Shown piece by piece: positions 24,885 through 34,092 of a DNA stretch of 64,000 nt. Numbering within the stretch: position 1 is the stretch's first letter; each line of letters begins with the position of its first letter. This DNA is from Nonomuraea jabiensis. GTDB taxonomy: Bacteria > Actinomycetota > Actinomycetes > Streptosporangiales > Streptosporangiaceae. Made by a program: the position numbers and the translations under genes. The notes beneath the pieces were generated by a model. The model was not told where the DNA came from. It ran no database searches and worked only from the letters and a program-made list of their open reading frames with translations. The DNA is taken from positions 6,274,501 through 6,338,500 of the forward strand of contig NZ_JACHMB010000001.1 of NCBI RefSeq assembly GCF_014204795.1. The letters run 5' to 3'.

Positions 24885-27137
24885 GTGCGCCGCTACCGTT
24901 TCGGCCGGATCGCCGCGCCGCTCGCCCTCGCCTACGCGGCCCTGGTCGTCGCGCTCGGCGTCGTGGCGCTGGTCACCCGTGACCCCGCGCTGCTGCGGCG
25001 GCTGGTCGCGGGGGAGTGGGACCCGCGCGAGGTTCCGTTCATGTGGTGGGTGGAGCTCCCCGTCGTGGCGGCCGGGCTGCTGCAGGGCTGGGCCTACTGG
25101 CAGGCGCTGCGCGGGCGCGCGGCCGGCACGCTGACCAGCAGGGGCAGGCGGGTCGCGCTGTTGCGCGCGGCCCTGTACGCCGGCGTCGTCCTGGTGCTGG
25201 TCGCCCGGCTCCCGATCCCGTACGCGTGGTGGACGGGCGTGCTCAGCGGCCTGCTCCAGCTGCTGGTCGTCTGGTTGTACCCGCTGGTCCTGGCCCCGGT
25301 GCTGCCGCGGGCGTGGCGGCTCGTCGCGCTCGTGGGCGGCACGCTCAGCGCCGTCTCGCTGATCGCCACCAGCGTCGCCTACTGGTTCGACCTGGCCGCC
25401 CTCATGCGCATCGGCTCGTTCGGCGGGCTGGACGAATTCGTCGGGCTCCTGTGGCTGGTGCCGGTCCTGGTGGGCCAGGCCAGGGATCCGCGCTGGAGCC
25501 GTACCACGGTGTGGATGGGCGCGGTCTCGGGGGTGATGTCGTTCGTGTCACCCTCGTCGTACTCGTACATGTCGGTGTTCGGCGAGGTCAACTACGCCCT
25601 GGTCTACCACATGCTCCTGGGCGCGGTGAGCGTCTTCGGCGTGGTGTGGGAGGCCCGCTCCGCCCACGAGCTGGCCAACCCGGTCCCGCGGGCGCCCCTG
25701 GTCCGGCCCGCGCCCGAGCGGGCGGCGGCGCGGCCCTGGCCGCTCGCGGCCGTGGCCGTCGCGCTCCCGCTCATCCCCGCGGCCGTCAACCTCGCGCAGG
25801 GCACGGTGCTGTGGATCGGCCCCAGGGGCGAGATCGAGAGGTTCCTGCGCGAGGAGACGGGCAGCGCCGCGATCATGACGTGGTTCGCCCTCGACGTGCT
25901 GGTCGGCGTGGGCGCGCCCGCCGTGCTGATCCTGGTCGCGGTCGTCCGCAGGACCCGGCCGCTGCTGCGCGTCACGACCAACGCTCTGGCGCTCGCCGCC
26001 GTGATCGGCGCCGTCTCCTTCTTCACGTACGAACCCGACCCGAACGAGGAGTCCCTCTACCGCGGGATGCTGATCTACCCGGAAGCGCTGCTGAGCAGGG
26101 GCGAGGACGGCGGGCTCCGGTCAGGGGTCTCGCCGCTGTGGTACGCCGCCGCCCTCGGCGCGTCCGCCCTCATCCTGACCTTCCTGTACGGCGCCGCCCC
26201 GAAGCGCCGCCCCCTGCACCACCTGCTGGCCGTGGCCGCGGCGTTGTGCGTCGTCCCGGCCGCGGACCTGGCACGCGGCCCCGTCACCACGGCCGAGGAC
26301 TGCTCGCCGGACGATTCCTGGGCGTACGAGGAGGAGCCGCCGCCCCCGACGGGCGAGCGGGCGTTCGTGTGCGCCGTACGCACCGGCCGTACGTTCGCCT
26401 TCGCCGCCACCACCCCCGACCAGGTGCTGCTCGCCCACGGCCGCCGCCTGTGCGACGCCTATACCCGCGACGACCGGCGGGAGCTGGCCCGCCTGCGGGT
26501 GAACGCCGAGAGCCTGGCCTCGACGCTCGCCGGGATCTGTCCGCGCGCCGACGCGGCGGTCAAGGCCGAACGCGTCGCCGAGGACCGGGAGTTCGAGGAA
26601 TGGGAGGCGGAGGAGCAGCGCAAATGCGATGCGGCCCCGCGCCACCGCCCCCTCGTCCCGCCCGCCCGATCCTCCGTGCTCAAGGAGCCCGAGTGGCCCG
26701 AGGGGGGCCTGGCGATGTACGAGGAGACCGACGACGGCGAGGACCCTGCCGAGGTCTACGCCAAAGCCGCGGACAACGGACTGGTCGCGAGCGGCCCCGG
26801 CCACCTGGTCGTGACGACCAACTCCGACCTCCACGTCTGCGTCACCCTCGAAACCTACACCCGCCGCCCGCCCGTGGAGACCAAGGGCTGGGACCACGTG
26901 GTGGAGGTCGGCTACCGGAGCTCGTCCGGGCGGATGGTGCTGTCGGACGGCCTCAGCGGCACCGAGCTGCCCGACCTGTCCCTTCATGGCCGCAAGGGCC
27001 ACTACCGCATCCGGGTGCACTTCGCCTGGGTCCCCTGGAAGGGCGACAAGTACGGCACCCAGCGGTTGCTGATCATGGCCTATCCGGCGAACGGCGACAA
27101 GGTCGTCACCTACCGCAAGCCCGCCCGGTCACGCTGA
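24885..27137 (+). CDS. Large multi-spanning membrane protein of unknown function
   Basis: About 750 residues. The N-terminal 430 or so residues contain roughly ten hydrophobic segments (for example LALAYAALVVALGVVALV, LLQLLVVWLYPLVLAPVL, YHMLLGAVSVFGVVWEA, VLVGVGAPAVLILVAVV, ALAAVIGAVSFFT). From about residue 480 a soluble, probably extracytoplasmic part follows with paired cysteines (AEDCSPDDSW, FVCAVRTG, RLCDAYTRDD, GICPRADA, KCDAAPRH, VCVTLETY), suggesting disulfides, and a final beta-rich domain (HLVVTTNSDLHVCV, YRSSSGRMVLSDG, KGHYRIRVHFAWV). No transporter or enzyme signature is recognised. The start may be the GTG at 24885 (GAGGA upstream) or the ATG at 24852. It ends at a perfect bidirectional terminator. 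Confidence 0.75.
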   Translation: MRRYRFGRIAAPLALAYAALVVALGVVALVTRDPALLRRLVAGEWDPREVPFMWWVELPVVAAGLLQGWAYWQALRGRAAGTLTSRGRRVALLRAALYAGVVLVLVARLPIPYAWWTGVLSGLLQLLVVWLYPLVLAPVLPRAWRLVALVGGTLSAVSLIATSVAYWFDLAALMRIGSFGGLDEFVGLLWLVPVLVGQARDPRWSRTTVWMGAVSGVMSFVSPSSYSYMSVFGEVNYALVYHMLLGAVSVFGVVWEARSAHELANPVPRAPLVRPAPERAAARPWPLAAVAVALPLIPAAVNLAQGTVLWIGPRGEIERFLREETGSAAIMTWFALDVLVGVGAPAVLILVAVVRRTRPLLRVTTNALALAAVIGAVSFFTYEPDPNEESLYRGMLIYPEALLSRGEDGGLRSGVSPLWYAAALGASALILTFLYGAAPKRRPLHHLLAVAAALCVVPAADLARGPVTTAEDCSPDDSWAYEEEPPPPTGERAFVCAVRTGRTFAFAATTPDQVLLAHGRRLCDAYTRDDRRELARLRVNAESLASTLAGICPRADAAVKAERVAEDREFEEWEAEEQRKCDAAPRHRPLVPPARSSVLKEPEWPEGGLAMYEETDDGEDPAEVYAKAADNGLVASGPGHLVVTTNSDLHVCVTLETYTRRPPVETKGWDHVVEVGYRSSSGRMVLSDGLSGTELPDLSLHGRKGHYRIRVHFAWVPWKGDKYGTQRLLIMAYPANGDKVVTYRKPARSR

Positions 27138-27140
27138 CGC

Positions 27141-27171
27141 GGGCTGGTGGCGGTGACCCCGCCACCAGCCC
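27141..27171. terminator. Perfect bidirectional hairpin between convergent genes
   Basis: GGGCTGGTGGCGG (27141-27153) pairs with CCGCCACCAGCCC (27159-27171) over a five-base loop: 13 bp, no mismatch. It separates the membrane protein gene from the convergent rhamnosidase operon and should end both transcripts. Confidence 0.85.
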
Positions 27172-27181
27172 GGCACCCGGG

Positions 27182-29749
27182 TCACACCGTCGTGGTGAAC
27201 GTGTGGGTCCCGGCGCCCACCTCCTGCGGGATGGCGCCCGGCAGGTCCACCTCGGCGACAGTCCCCGGGGGCACGGTCGCCGTGACCGTGAGCGTCTCGC
27301 CGTCCCGCTCCCACGAGACGGACGCGAGGCCGTACGGCGTGTCGAGGCGGGCCGAGGCGTGGGTGAGGTCGCCACCCGGCCGGGGCGCGACGCGCAGCCG
27401 GCGGTAGCCGGGGGCGGCCGGGGCGAGCCCGGCCACGGTGCGGTGCATCCAGTCGGCCACCGCGCCGAGCGCGTAGTGGTTGAAGGAGGTCATCTCACCG
27501 GGGTTGACCGAGCCGTCGGGCAGCAGGCTGTCCCAGCGCTCCCAGATCGTCGTGGCGCCCATCGTCACCGGGTACAGCCAGGACGGGCAGTTGCGCTGGA
27601 GCAGCAGCCGGTACGCCGTGTCGTACGCCCCGACCGAGCAGAGCGCGTCGCAGATGAGCGGCGTGCCGACGAACCCGGTGCCGATGCGGTGGTCGTCCTG
27701 GTCGACCAGTTCGACCAGGCGCCGCCCGGCCCGCTCCCGCTGCTCGGCCCCGTCCAGCAGGTCGTAGGTCAGGGCCAGGGCGTAGGCGGTCTGGGTGTCG
27801 CACGCCAGCCGCCCCGACGGGGTGACGAACTCCCGGCGGAACGCCTCGCGCACCTCCCGGGCCAGGGCCGCGTAGTGCGCGGCGTCGGAGTCGTGCCCCA
27901 GCAGGGCCGCCGTCTCGGCCAGGACCGCCGCGGTGTGGGCGTGGTAGGCGGTGGCGACGAGCGCGTGGTCGGTACGGGCCTTGCCGGGGTTGTCCGGCGG
28001 CGCGGCCGGGTCGAGCCAGTCGCCGAACTGGAAGCCCTCGTCCCAGAGGTGGTTCTCCCCGGCCAGCCCGGCCACCTGGTCCACCCACGCCTTCATGCTG
28101 GCGTACTGCCGGCCCAGCAGCCCGAGGTCGCCGAACCGCTGGTAGAGCGTCCACGGCACGAGCACCGCGGCATCGCCCCACGCGGCGGTGGGCGAGTTGC
28201 CGAACAGCAGCGGCACCCACGGCACGTAATGCGGCACGGTGCCCTCCTGGACCTGCTCGACGGCCAGGTCGGCGAGCCAGGACGACAGCGGGCCCGAGCA
28301 GTCGAACAGGAAGGCGGCGGCCGGCGCGAAGACCTGGATGTCGCCGGTCCAGCCGAGCCGCTCGTCGCGCTGGGGGCAGTCGGTGGGCAGGTCGACGTAG
28401 TTGCCGCGCATGCTCCACACGACGTTGTCGTGCAGCCGGGACAGCAGCGGGTCCGAGCAGGTGAAGTCACCGGTCCTGCGCATGTCGGTGTGGCAGACCA
28501 CGGCCACGACGTCGGAGGCCGGGTCCAGCTCGCCGGGCCAGCCGTCCACCTGGGCGTAGCGGAAGCCGTGCGTGGTGAAGCGCGGCTCCCACTCCTCCGG
28601 CCCGTCGTCGCCGCGCAGCGTGTACTGGTCGAGCGCGGCGGCGTCGCGCAGCGGGCGGATGGCCAGCGCGCCGTTCTCCAGGACCTCGGCGTGCCGGAGC
28701 GTGACGGTGTGCCCGGCCGGGCCCTGGACGCGGATGCGCAGGCGGCCGGCGATGTTCTGGCCGAAGTCGAGGATCGTCTCCCCGTCCGGCCCGGTCAGCA
28801 CCTCCACCGGCGCCAGCGTCTCGACGCGCCGGACCGGCGGGCCCGTCGGCGCGACGAGCAGGGCGGGGTCGTGCGGCAGGGCGTCGGCGGGCAGCCAGGC
28901 GGCGTCGTCGAAGCCGGGGCCCGACCAGCCGGACGGCAGCAGGCGGGCGTCGTACTTCTCGCCGTCGTACAGGCTGGCGGCGGTGACGGGCCCGCTCGCG
29001 CAGCGCCAGCTCCCGTCGGTGGTCAGCACGTCGGTGGTGCCGTCGGCGTAGGCGATCTCGAGCTGGGCGATGAGCGCGGTACGGTCGCCGTACAGGTCGG
29101 TCTTGCCGCCACGGAAGCCGATCCGGCCCCGGTACCAGCCGTCGGCGAGGGTGGCGCCGATGGCGTTGGCGCCCTCGGTCAGCAGGTCGGTGACGTCGTG
29201 CGTGCGGTAGCGCAGGCGGTGGCCGTAGCTGGTCCAGCCGGGCGCCAGGACGTCGTCGCCCACGACGCGGCCGTTGATCTCGGTCTCGTGGACGCCGTGG
29301 GCGGTGACGTACAGGCGGGCCCGCTCGATCGGGCCGCGGACGGTGAAGTCGCGGCGCAGCAGCAGCGCGGGGCCGTCGGGCAGGCCCAGCAGCTCCAGCG
29401 GCGGCGCCGCCGCGCCCGCCGTCCAGTCGGCCGGCTCCAGGAGGCCGGCCTCCGCCCACGACCAGGGGCTCCAGTCGCTGACCGAGCCGTCGCGGCCGTA
29501 GACGCGCACCCGGGCGCCGCGCCGTTCGCGCGAGCCGAGCTCGCCGCCCGGCCAGGGCACGAGCACCGACTCCGCCGACTCGACCCGGCCGGTGGCCGTG
29601 CCGTCGCTGAGCTCGATCTCGTACGCCTGCTGCCGCCAGCCGGGGAGTTCGGTGGCCACGGTCCACGACAGACGCGGAGCGCTTTCGCCGATGCCGAGGG
29701 GGTCGTGGTGGTGTTCGAAGACGGGCGCTTCGACATGCACGAGAGTCAC
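27182..29749 (-). CDS. Alpha-L-rhamnosidase, GH78
   Basis: 855 residues, the usual GH78 size, without signal peptide. N-terminal beta domains (PRLSWTVATELPGWRQQAYEI, LLRRDFTVRGPIERARLYVT, GDDVLAPGWTSYGHRLRY) precede the (alpha/alpha)6 catalytic barrel with the conserved PTDCPQRDERLGWTGD block, which holds the acidic residues of the active site, and AWGDAAVLVPWTLYQRFGD. The C-terminal beta-sandwich (VSWERDGETLTVTATVPPGT) closes the protein. It should release terminal L-rhamnose from imported rhamnosides in the cytosol. It is the last gene of the SBP-permease-permease operon and starts eight bases after the permease stop. Confidence 0.93.
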   Translation of the reverse strand: MTLVHVEAPVFEHHHDPLGIGESAPRLSWTVATELPGWRQQAYEIELSDGTATGRVESAESVLVPWPGGELGSRERRGARVRVYGRDGSVSDWSPWSWAEAGLLEPADWTAGAAAPPLELLGLPDGPALLLRRDFTVRGPIERARLYVTAHGVHETEINGRVVGDDVLAPGWTSYGHRLRYRTHDVTDLLTEGANAIGATLADGWYRGRIGFRGGKTDLYGDRTALIAQLEIAYADGTTDVLTTDGSWRCASGPVTAASLYDGEKYDARLLPSGWSGPGFDDAAWLPADALPHDPALLVAPTGPPVRRVETLAPVEVLTGPDGETILDFGQNIAGRLRIRVQGPAGHTVTLRHAEVLENGALAIRPLRDAAALDQYTLRGDDGPEEWEPRFTTHGFRYAQVDGWPGELDPASDVVAVVCHTDMRRTGDFTCSDPLLSRLHDNVVWSMRGNYVDLPTDCPQRDERLGWTGDIQVFAPAAAFLFDCSGPLSSWLADLAVEQVQEGTVPHYVPWVPLLFGNSPTAAWGDAAVLVPWTLYQRFGDLGLLGRQYASMKAWVDQVAGLAGENHLWDEGFQFGDWLDPAAPPDNPGKARTDHALVATAYHAHTAAVLAETAALLGHDSDAAHYAALAREVREAFRREFVTPSGRLACDTQTAYALALTYDLLDGAEQRERAGRRLVELVDQDDHRIGTGFVGTPLICDALCSVGAYDTAYRLLLQRNCPSWLYPVTMGATTIWERWDSLLPDGSVNPGEMTSFNHYALGAVADWMHRTVAGLAPAAPGYRRLRVAPRPGGDLTHASARLDTPYGLASVSWERDGETLTVTATVPPGTVAEVDLPGAIPQEVGAGTHTFTTTV

Positions 29750-29756
29750 GGGTCTC

Positions 29757-30584
29757 CTAGCCCTTGATGGCGCCGGCGGTCATGCCGGCGACGATCTTGC
29801 GATTGAAGAAGATGAAGAGCAGCAGCGGGGGGATCGTGATGAGCACGATGTCCATGAAGAGCAGGTTCCACTGGGTGTTGTACTGGCTCTGGAAGTTGTA
29901 GAGGGTGACCTGCACGGTGGCGTTGTCGTCGCCGGGGGTGAAGTACAGCGGGTTGACGAAGTCGTTGAAGATGGCCACCGACGTCGTCAGGACCACGGTG
30001 ATGGTGACCGGCCGCAGCAGCGGGAAGATCACCCGGAAGAACAGGCCGAGCCCCGTGCAGCCGTCGATCTGCGCCGCCTCGTCCAGCTCGCGCGGGATGG
30101 CCGCGATGAACGCCCGGAACAGCAGCACCGAGTACGCCATGTGGAAGGCCACCTCGATGAGGATCAGCCCCGGCAGGGTCTTGAACAGGCCGAGCGCCTG
30201 CAGCAGCCAGATGGTGGGCACGATCGCGGGCGGGATGATCAGCCCGGTCAGCACCAGGAAGTTGGCCACCGAGCCGAGCCGGCTCGCACGGCGCTGCAGC
30301 ACGAACGCGGCCATGGAGGCGAACACGACGATCAGCACGACCGACGCGACGGTCAGGACGGTGCTGTTGACGTAGGCGCGCAGCAGCACGTAGTCGCGGG
30401 CCTCGATCACGTCCACGAAGTTCTGCACGATCGGCCAGTTGGCCGGCCAGGCGAAGTCCAGGTCGGTGGCCTGCGTCTGGTCCTTGACCGCGGTCAGCAG
30501 CATGAGCGCGAACGGGATCAGGAAGATCACCCCGGCCAGCACCAGCGCGATCGCCTCGGCACTGAGCCTTCTCAGTGCGGTCAT
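29757..30584 (-). CDS. Carbohydrate ABC transporter permease, MalG-like (module A)
   Basis: 275 residues, six membrane segments, with the EAA cytoplasmic loop ELDEAAQIDGCTGLGLFFRVIFPLL that contacts the ATPase, and the C-terminal FFNRKIVAGMTAGAIKG typical of CUT1 inner-membrane proteins. Its ATG overlaps the preceding permease's stop (ATGA). It forms the import channel with the MalF-like partner. No ATPase gene is in the operon. Confidence 0.92.
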   Translation of the reverse strand: MTALRRLSAEAIALVLAGVIFLIPFALMLLTAVKDQTQATDLDFAWPANWPIVQNFVDVIEARDYVLLRAYVNSTVLTVASVVLIVVFASMAAFVLQRRASRLGSVANFLVLTGLIIPPAIVPTIWLLQALGLFKTLPGLILIEVAFHMAYSVLLFRAFIAAIPRELDEAAQIDGCTGLGLFFRVIFPLLRPVTITVVLTTSVAIFNDFVNPLYFTPGDDNATVQVTLYNFQSQYNTQWNLLFMDIVLITIPPLLLFIFFNRKIVAGMTAGAIKG

Positions 30585-31510
30585 GCGGCCACCTGCCTTT
30601 TGCCGAGGAAGTAGTTGAGCGGGACGACGATGGCGGTGACGACGATGAACAGCAGCACGTTGCCGGCGGTGGACAGGCCGAAGAAGCCGGCCTGGTACTG
30701 CTTGTAGATGATCGAGGCGATGGTGTCGCTGGTGAAGCCGGGGCCGCCGCGGGTCATCGTCCAGATGAGGTCGAAGGAGCGCAGGCCGCCGATGAACGAC
30801 AGGATGATCACGGAGTAGGTGGCGGGCCAGCTCAGGGGCAGCGTGACGTGCCGGAAGCGGTGCCAGGCCCCGCCGCCGTCCACGGCGACGGCCTGGTAGT
30901 AGTCGCGGGGGATGGACAGGATGCCGGCGATGTAGATGACGGTGGCGATGCCGACGCCCTTCCACACGTCGACGAGGGCGACCGACAGCAGCGCGGTGTT
31001 GGCGTCGCCGAGCCAGTCGGGGCCGTCGATGCCGATCACGGCCAGGGCCTTGTTGACCAGGCCGGTGTCGGGCCTGAGCAGGGCGCTGAAGGTGATGCCG
31101 ACCGCGACCGTGGAGACCAGGACGGGGAAGAAGACCACCGAGCGCAGGAATCCGCGCAGCCGCAGCTTGCCGGTGAGCAGCACGCCGAGGAGCAGGCCGA
31201 GGACCACCTTCAGGCCGCTGGTGACGACGGCGTAGAAGAGGGTGTTGGCGAAGCCGATGCGCAGGTTCTGCTCGGACAGGAAGTCGCGGAAGTTGTCCAG
31301 GCCCACGAAGGTGCTGTCGAACAGGGTCCAGCGGGTCAGCGCGAAGTAGAAGGCCATCACCGTCGGCACCAGGAAGATCACCAGGTAGACGACGGCGGCC
31401 GGCAGGTACAGCGCGTACGGGTAGGCCGACTTGCGCTTGGCCGGACCGGCGGGCGGCCGCGTGAGTGCCGGGCCGGGCCCCGTGCGGGGCCCGGCGTCCT
31501 GCCTGGTCAC
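30581..31510 (-). CDS. Carbohydrate ABC transporter permease, MalF-like (module A)
   Basis: 309 residues from a GTG that overlaps the binding-protein stop (GTGA). Membrane segments begin with ALYLPAAVVYLVIFLVPTVM; the EAA-loop equivalent is DYYQAVAVDGGGAWHRFRHVTLPL, followed by SFDLIWTMTRGGPGFTSDT, the CUT1 MalF signature. The longer upstream frame is a shadow of the binding-protein gene. It pairs with the MalG-like permease to import a rhamnoside or related glycan. Confidence 0.92.
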   Translation of the reverse strand: MTRQDAGPRTGPGPALTRPPAGPAKRKSAYPYALYLPAAVVYLVIFLVPTVMAFYFALTRWTLFDSTFVGLDNFRDFLSEQNLRIGFANTLFYAVVTSGLKVVLGLLLGVLLTGKLRLRGFLRSVVFFPVLVSTVAVGITFSALLRPDTGLVNKALAVIGIDGPDWLGDANTALLSVALVDVWKGVGIATVIYIAGILSIPRDYYQAVAVDGGGAWHRFRHVTLPLSWPATYSVIILSFIGGLRSFDLIWTMTRGGPGFTSDTIASIIYKQYQAGFFGLSTAGNVLLFIVVTAIVVPLNYFLGKRQVAA

Positions 31511-32814
31511 CACCCCGCGAGCCCCAACTGCTTGGCCTGCTTCTCCACGTCCTTGTCGTACTGGGCGGCCCCCTCCGCGGCCGGCGTCAGCCCGGAGCCG
31601 ACGGCGACGGTGATCTGCTCCAGCGACGGGCCCTTGACCGGGGACAGGAACTCCAGGGCGGGCGCGGTGGCGCTCTTGTCGATGTACGCCTGCAGGTCCT
31701 TGGCCACCTGCACGGCGTCGTCCGGCAGCTTGGCGCCCGTGATGCGGTACGGCCCCGACGGCTGCACGACCTTGCTGACCGCCTCGGTCGCGGCCGGCGA
31801 GGCGACGAAGGCCAGGAACTTCTTGGCCGCGTCCAGGTTCTTGGTGGTCTTGGGGATGTAGACGCCGCCCGGCTCCCAGAGGGTGGCGCCGTTCTTGGCC
31901 GGGTCGGTGCCCGGGATGCCGAAGAAGCCGACGTCGGTGGCCGCCTGCGGCATCGAGTCCACCAGCGGCGGGACCTGGGCGCTGAGCATCGGATAGTGCG
32001 CGCCCTTGCCCTCGACCAGCATCTTCATGCCCTGGTCGGCGGTCGCCGAGCCGAAGCCCTCGTTGAGGTAGCCCTTGGCCTTGACATCGGCCAGGTGCTG
32101 GAACCCGGCCAGCGCCGCCGGCGTGGTGGCGAACTTGGCCTTGCCCGCGGTGTAGTCGGCGGCGAAGTTCGGGACGGCGGCCTGCACGTTGTAGAAGTCG
32201 CCGAGCACGAACAGCTGCGAGGTCCAGGTGTCCTTGAACGTCGAGATCACCGGCGCGATCCCGGCCGCCTTGATCTTCTCGTTGTTGGCCATGAACTCGT
32301 CCCACGTCTTCGGGACCTGCAGGCCGAGCTTCTCGTAGACCTTGCGGTTGTAGAGGATGCCGCCGCCCAGGGCGGTGCCGGAAGGCACGCCGAACACGTG
32401 GTCGCCCTGGCTCACCACCGGCAGGAAGTCCTTCTGGACGTTCTTGATCACCGGGTCGCCGGCCAGGTCGACCAGGGTCTGCGCCGGGTTGAGCGCCTGC
32501 AGCAGCGATCCGGAGTTGTACGCGAACACGTCCGTCATGTCGCCCGTCGAGAGCCTGGTCTTGACGATGTTGTCGCCCTCGCTGCCGGGCGGTCGCGTCT
32601 CCGTCTCGATCTTGATCTTGGGGTTGGCCTTCATGAAGGCTTCCGTCATGGCCTTGGCCGTGTCGACCGAGCCCTGGCCGTTGTCCACGAGGTACTTCAG
32701 GGTGACCGTGCCGTCGGCTGCCGGCTCGGCGCCCGAGCCCGAGCCGCAGGAGGTCAGGGCCGTCATCGTGAGAACGGCCAGAGCCGCTCCCAGCGCGCGG
32801 TGAGAGGTCTTCAC
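31507..32814 (-). CDS. Extracellular sugar-binding lipoprotein (module A)
   Basis: 435 residues from a GTG with GGAGGGG upstream. The lipobox is LTSC at about residues 19-23, followed by a Gly/Ser linker. The mature protein has the family 1 solute-binding layout: TLKYLVDNGQGSVDTAKAM, DVFAYNSGSLL, FGVPSGTALGGGILYNRKVYEKLG, TWDEF, LWEPGGVYIPKTT, AAKKFLAFVASPAATEA. First gene of the operon; the substrate is inferred as a rhamnose-containing oligosaccharide from the GH78 at the operon's end. Confidence 0.93.
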   Translation of the reverse strand: MKTSHRALGAALAVLTMTALTSCGSGSGAEPAADGTVTLKYLVDNGQGSVDTAKAMTEAFMKANPKIKIETETRPPGSEGDNIVKTRLSTGDMTDVFAYNSGSLLQALNPAQTLVDLAGDPVIKNVQKDFLPVVSQGDHVFGVPSGTALGGGILYNRKVYEKLGLQVPKTWDEFMANNEKIKAAGIAPVISTFKDTWTSQLFVLGDFYNVQAAVPNFAADYTAGKAKFATTPAALAGFQHLADVKAKGYLNEGFGSATADQGMKMLVEGKGAHYPMLSAQVPPLVDSMPQAATDVGFFGIPGTDPAKNGATLWEPGGVYIPKTTKNLDAAKKFLAFVASPAATEAVSKVVQPSGPYRITGAKLPDDAVQVAKDLQAYIDKSATAPALEFLSPVKGPSLEQITVAVGSGLTPAAEGAAQYDKDVEKQAKQLGLAGW

Positions 32815-32838
32815 AACGCCCCTCCGGGTCCGTTGAAT

Positions 32839-32894
32839 CGTTTTAACGCCCCCCGATGCGAGTTAACGTAAGCGTTACAGGGCATGGTGGTCAA
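32839..32894 (-). promoter_or_regulatory. Promoter and two candidate LacI operators of module A
   Basis: On the minus strand TTGACC (32894-32889) and TTACGT (32871-32866) are 17 bases apart. The palindrome TAACG-TAAG-CGTTA (32864-32877) covers the -10 box, and a second one, CGTT-TT-AACG (32839-32848), lies just downstream. Both contain the AACG/CGTT half-site. A repressor bound there would block the SBP promoter. Confidence 0.65.
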
Positions 32895-32973
32895 GGCTCG
32901 ATTTGAGGAACGGTCCCCAATCGTGATCCACGTGGGACGGATGGACCTCTGGTTGTCCGATCTCTTGAATGGG

Positions 32974-32981
32974 TAACGTTA
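32974..32981. promoter_or_regulatory. Third candidate LacI operator, upstream of the module A regulator
   Basis: TAACGTTA is a perfect palindrome with the same TAACG/CGTTA arms as the SBP-proximal site, about 110 bp away and 66 bp before the lacI-type start. It fits autoregulation, possibly with looping between sites. Confidence 0.5.
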
Positions 32982-33046
32982 TTCATCGCGGAACCGGCCC
33001 GGAGCTCGTACAATCGGGTCGCGTCGAGTCGAACGGGGTGCGTCAC

Positions 33047-34081
33047 ATGGTCACGCGCGACGGGCGGCGACGGGTGACGATCACCGATGTGGCGAGCCAC
33101 GCCCGGGTCTCCACCACCGCCGTGTCGAAGGTGCTGCGCAACGCCTACGGGGTCAGCGAGGCGATGCGCGCCAAAGTGCAGGCCGCCATCGACGAGCTCG
33201 GCTACCGGCCGCAGGCCGCGGCCCGGGCGATGCGGGGGCGCACGTTCACGTTCGGCGTGGTGCTGCCGCACATCAGGAACCCGTTCTTCGCCGACATCCT
33301 CGACGGCTTCGACGAGCAGATCGCGGGCGCCGGCTACCAGGCCATCATCGTCCAGGGCAGCGGCAGGGACGCCGAGGCCGAGGTCCGCGCCATCGACGCC
33401 CTGGTGGACCGGCAGGTGGACGGCATCCTCGTCGTCGCCGCCGTCGTCCCCAGGGCCCGCCTCGAAGAGATGGCCAGGAACACGCCCACGGTCGTGCTCG
33501 GCCGCCACGACCGCTCGGCGGTCTACGACTCCGTGCTCGACGACGACGAGGCGGGGGCCGAGCTCGCCGTCGAGCATCTCATCGCGCTCGGCCACCGCCG
33601 CATCGCGCACATCACGCAGAAGGATGTCGGGACCGTCCGCTCCGTGACGCTGCTGCACACCATCAGGGCCAGGGCGTACGAGCGGGTGATGGCCGAGCAC
33701 GGCCTGGCCGAGCACATCGCTCTCGCCGCCACCGCCTACACCGAGGAGGGCGGCCACCAGGGGACGCGCGAGCTGCTGGCCCGCACGCCCCGGCCCACCG
33801 CCATCTTCGCCGGCGCCGACCAGGCCGCCTTCGGCGCGCTCGCGGCCATCCACGAGGCCGGGCTGGCCGTCCCCGGCGACGTCTCCGTGGTCGGCTACGA
33901 CAACGCCCGCGCGGCGGCCCTGTCACACATCTCGCTGACCAGCGTGGATCAGGACGGGGTCATCATGGGCAAGACGGCGGGGCGGCTGCTGCTGGAGCGG
34001 ATCGAGGGCCGCACGACCGCCGTGCGCTTCTCCGTCACCCCCACCCTGGTGACCCGCCGCTCCACCGCCCCGCCCGCCTGA
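33047..34081 (+). CDS. LacI family transcriptional regulator (module A)
   Basis: 344 residues. N-terminal LacI HTH and hinge: VTITDVASHARVSTTAVSKVL, AAIDELGYRPQAAARAMRG. The periplasmic-binding-like ligand domain follows (FTFGVVLPHIRNPFFADILDG, DGILVVAAVVP, VSVVGYDNARAAALSH, LTSVDQDGVIMGKTAGRLLLERI). It is divergent from the rhamnosidase operon and should repress it until a sugar ligand binds. The ATG at 33047 is chosen because it places the HTH at the usual distance; a GTG lies nine bases upstream. Confidence 0.92.
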   Translation: MVTRDGRRRVTITDVASHARVSTTAVSKVLRNAYGVSEAMRAKVQAAIDELGYRPQAAARAMRGRTFTFGVVLPHIRNPFFADILDGFDEQIAGAGYQAIIVQGSGRDAEAEVRAIDALVDRQVDGILVVAAVVPRARLEEMARNTPTVVLGRHDRSAVYDSVLDDDEAGAELAVEHLIALGHRRIAHITQKDVGTVRSVTLLHTIRARAYERVMAEHGLAEHIALAATAYTEEGGHQGTRELLARTPRPTAIFAGADQAAFGALAAIHEAGLAVPGDVSVVGYDNARAAALSHISLTSVDQDGVIMGKTAGRLLLERIEGRTTAVRFSVTPTLVTRRSTAPPA

Positions 34082-34092
34082 GGTCCCGGTCG

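Noticed and set aside
25016..29767. 1583-codon open frame running through the membrane protein and rhamnosidase genes
   Set aside because: It is a frame shadow of one gene and an antisense shadow of the other, crosses a perfect terminator, and has no recognisable domain.
32813..32875. Short ORF upstream of the module A binding-protein gene, considered as a leader peptide
   Set aside because: It begins inside the promoter spacer, before the predicted transcript start, and has no ribosome binding site.
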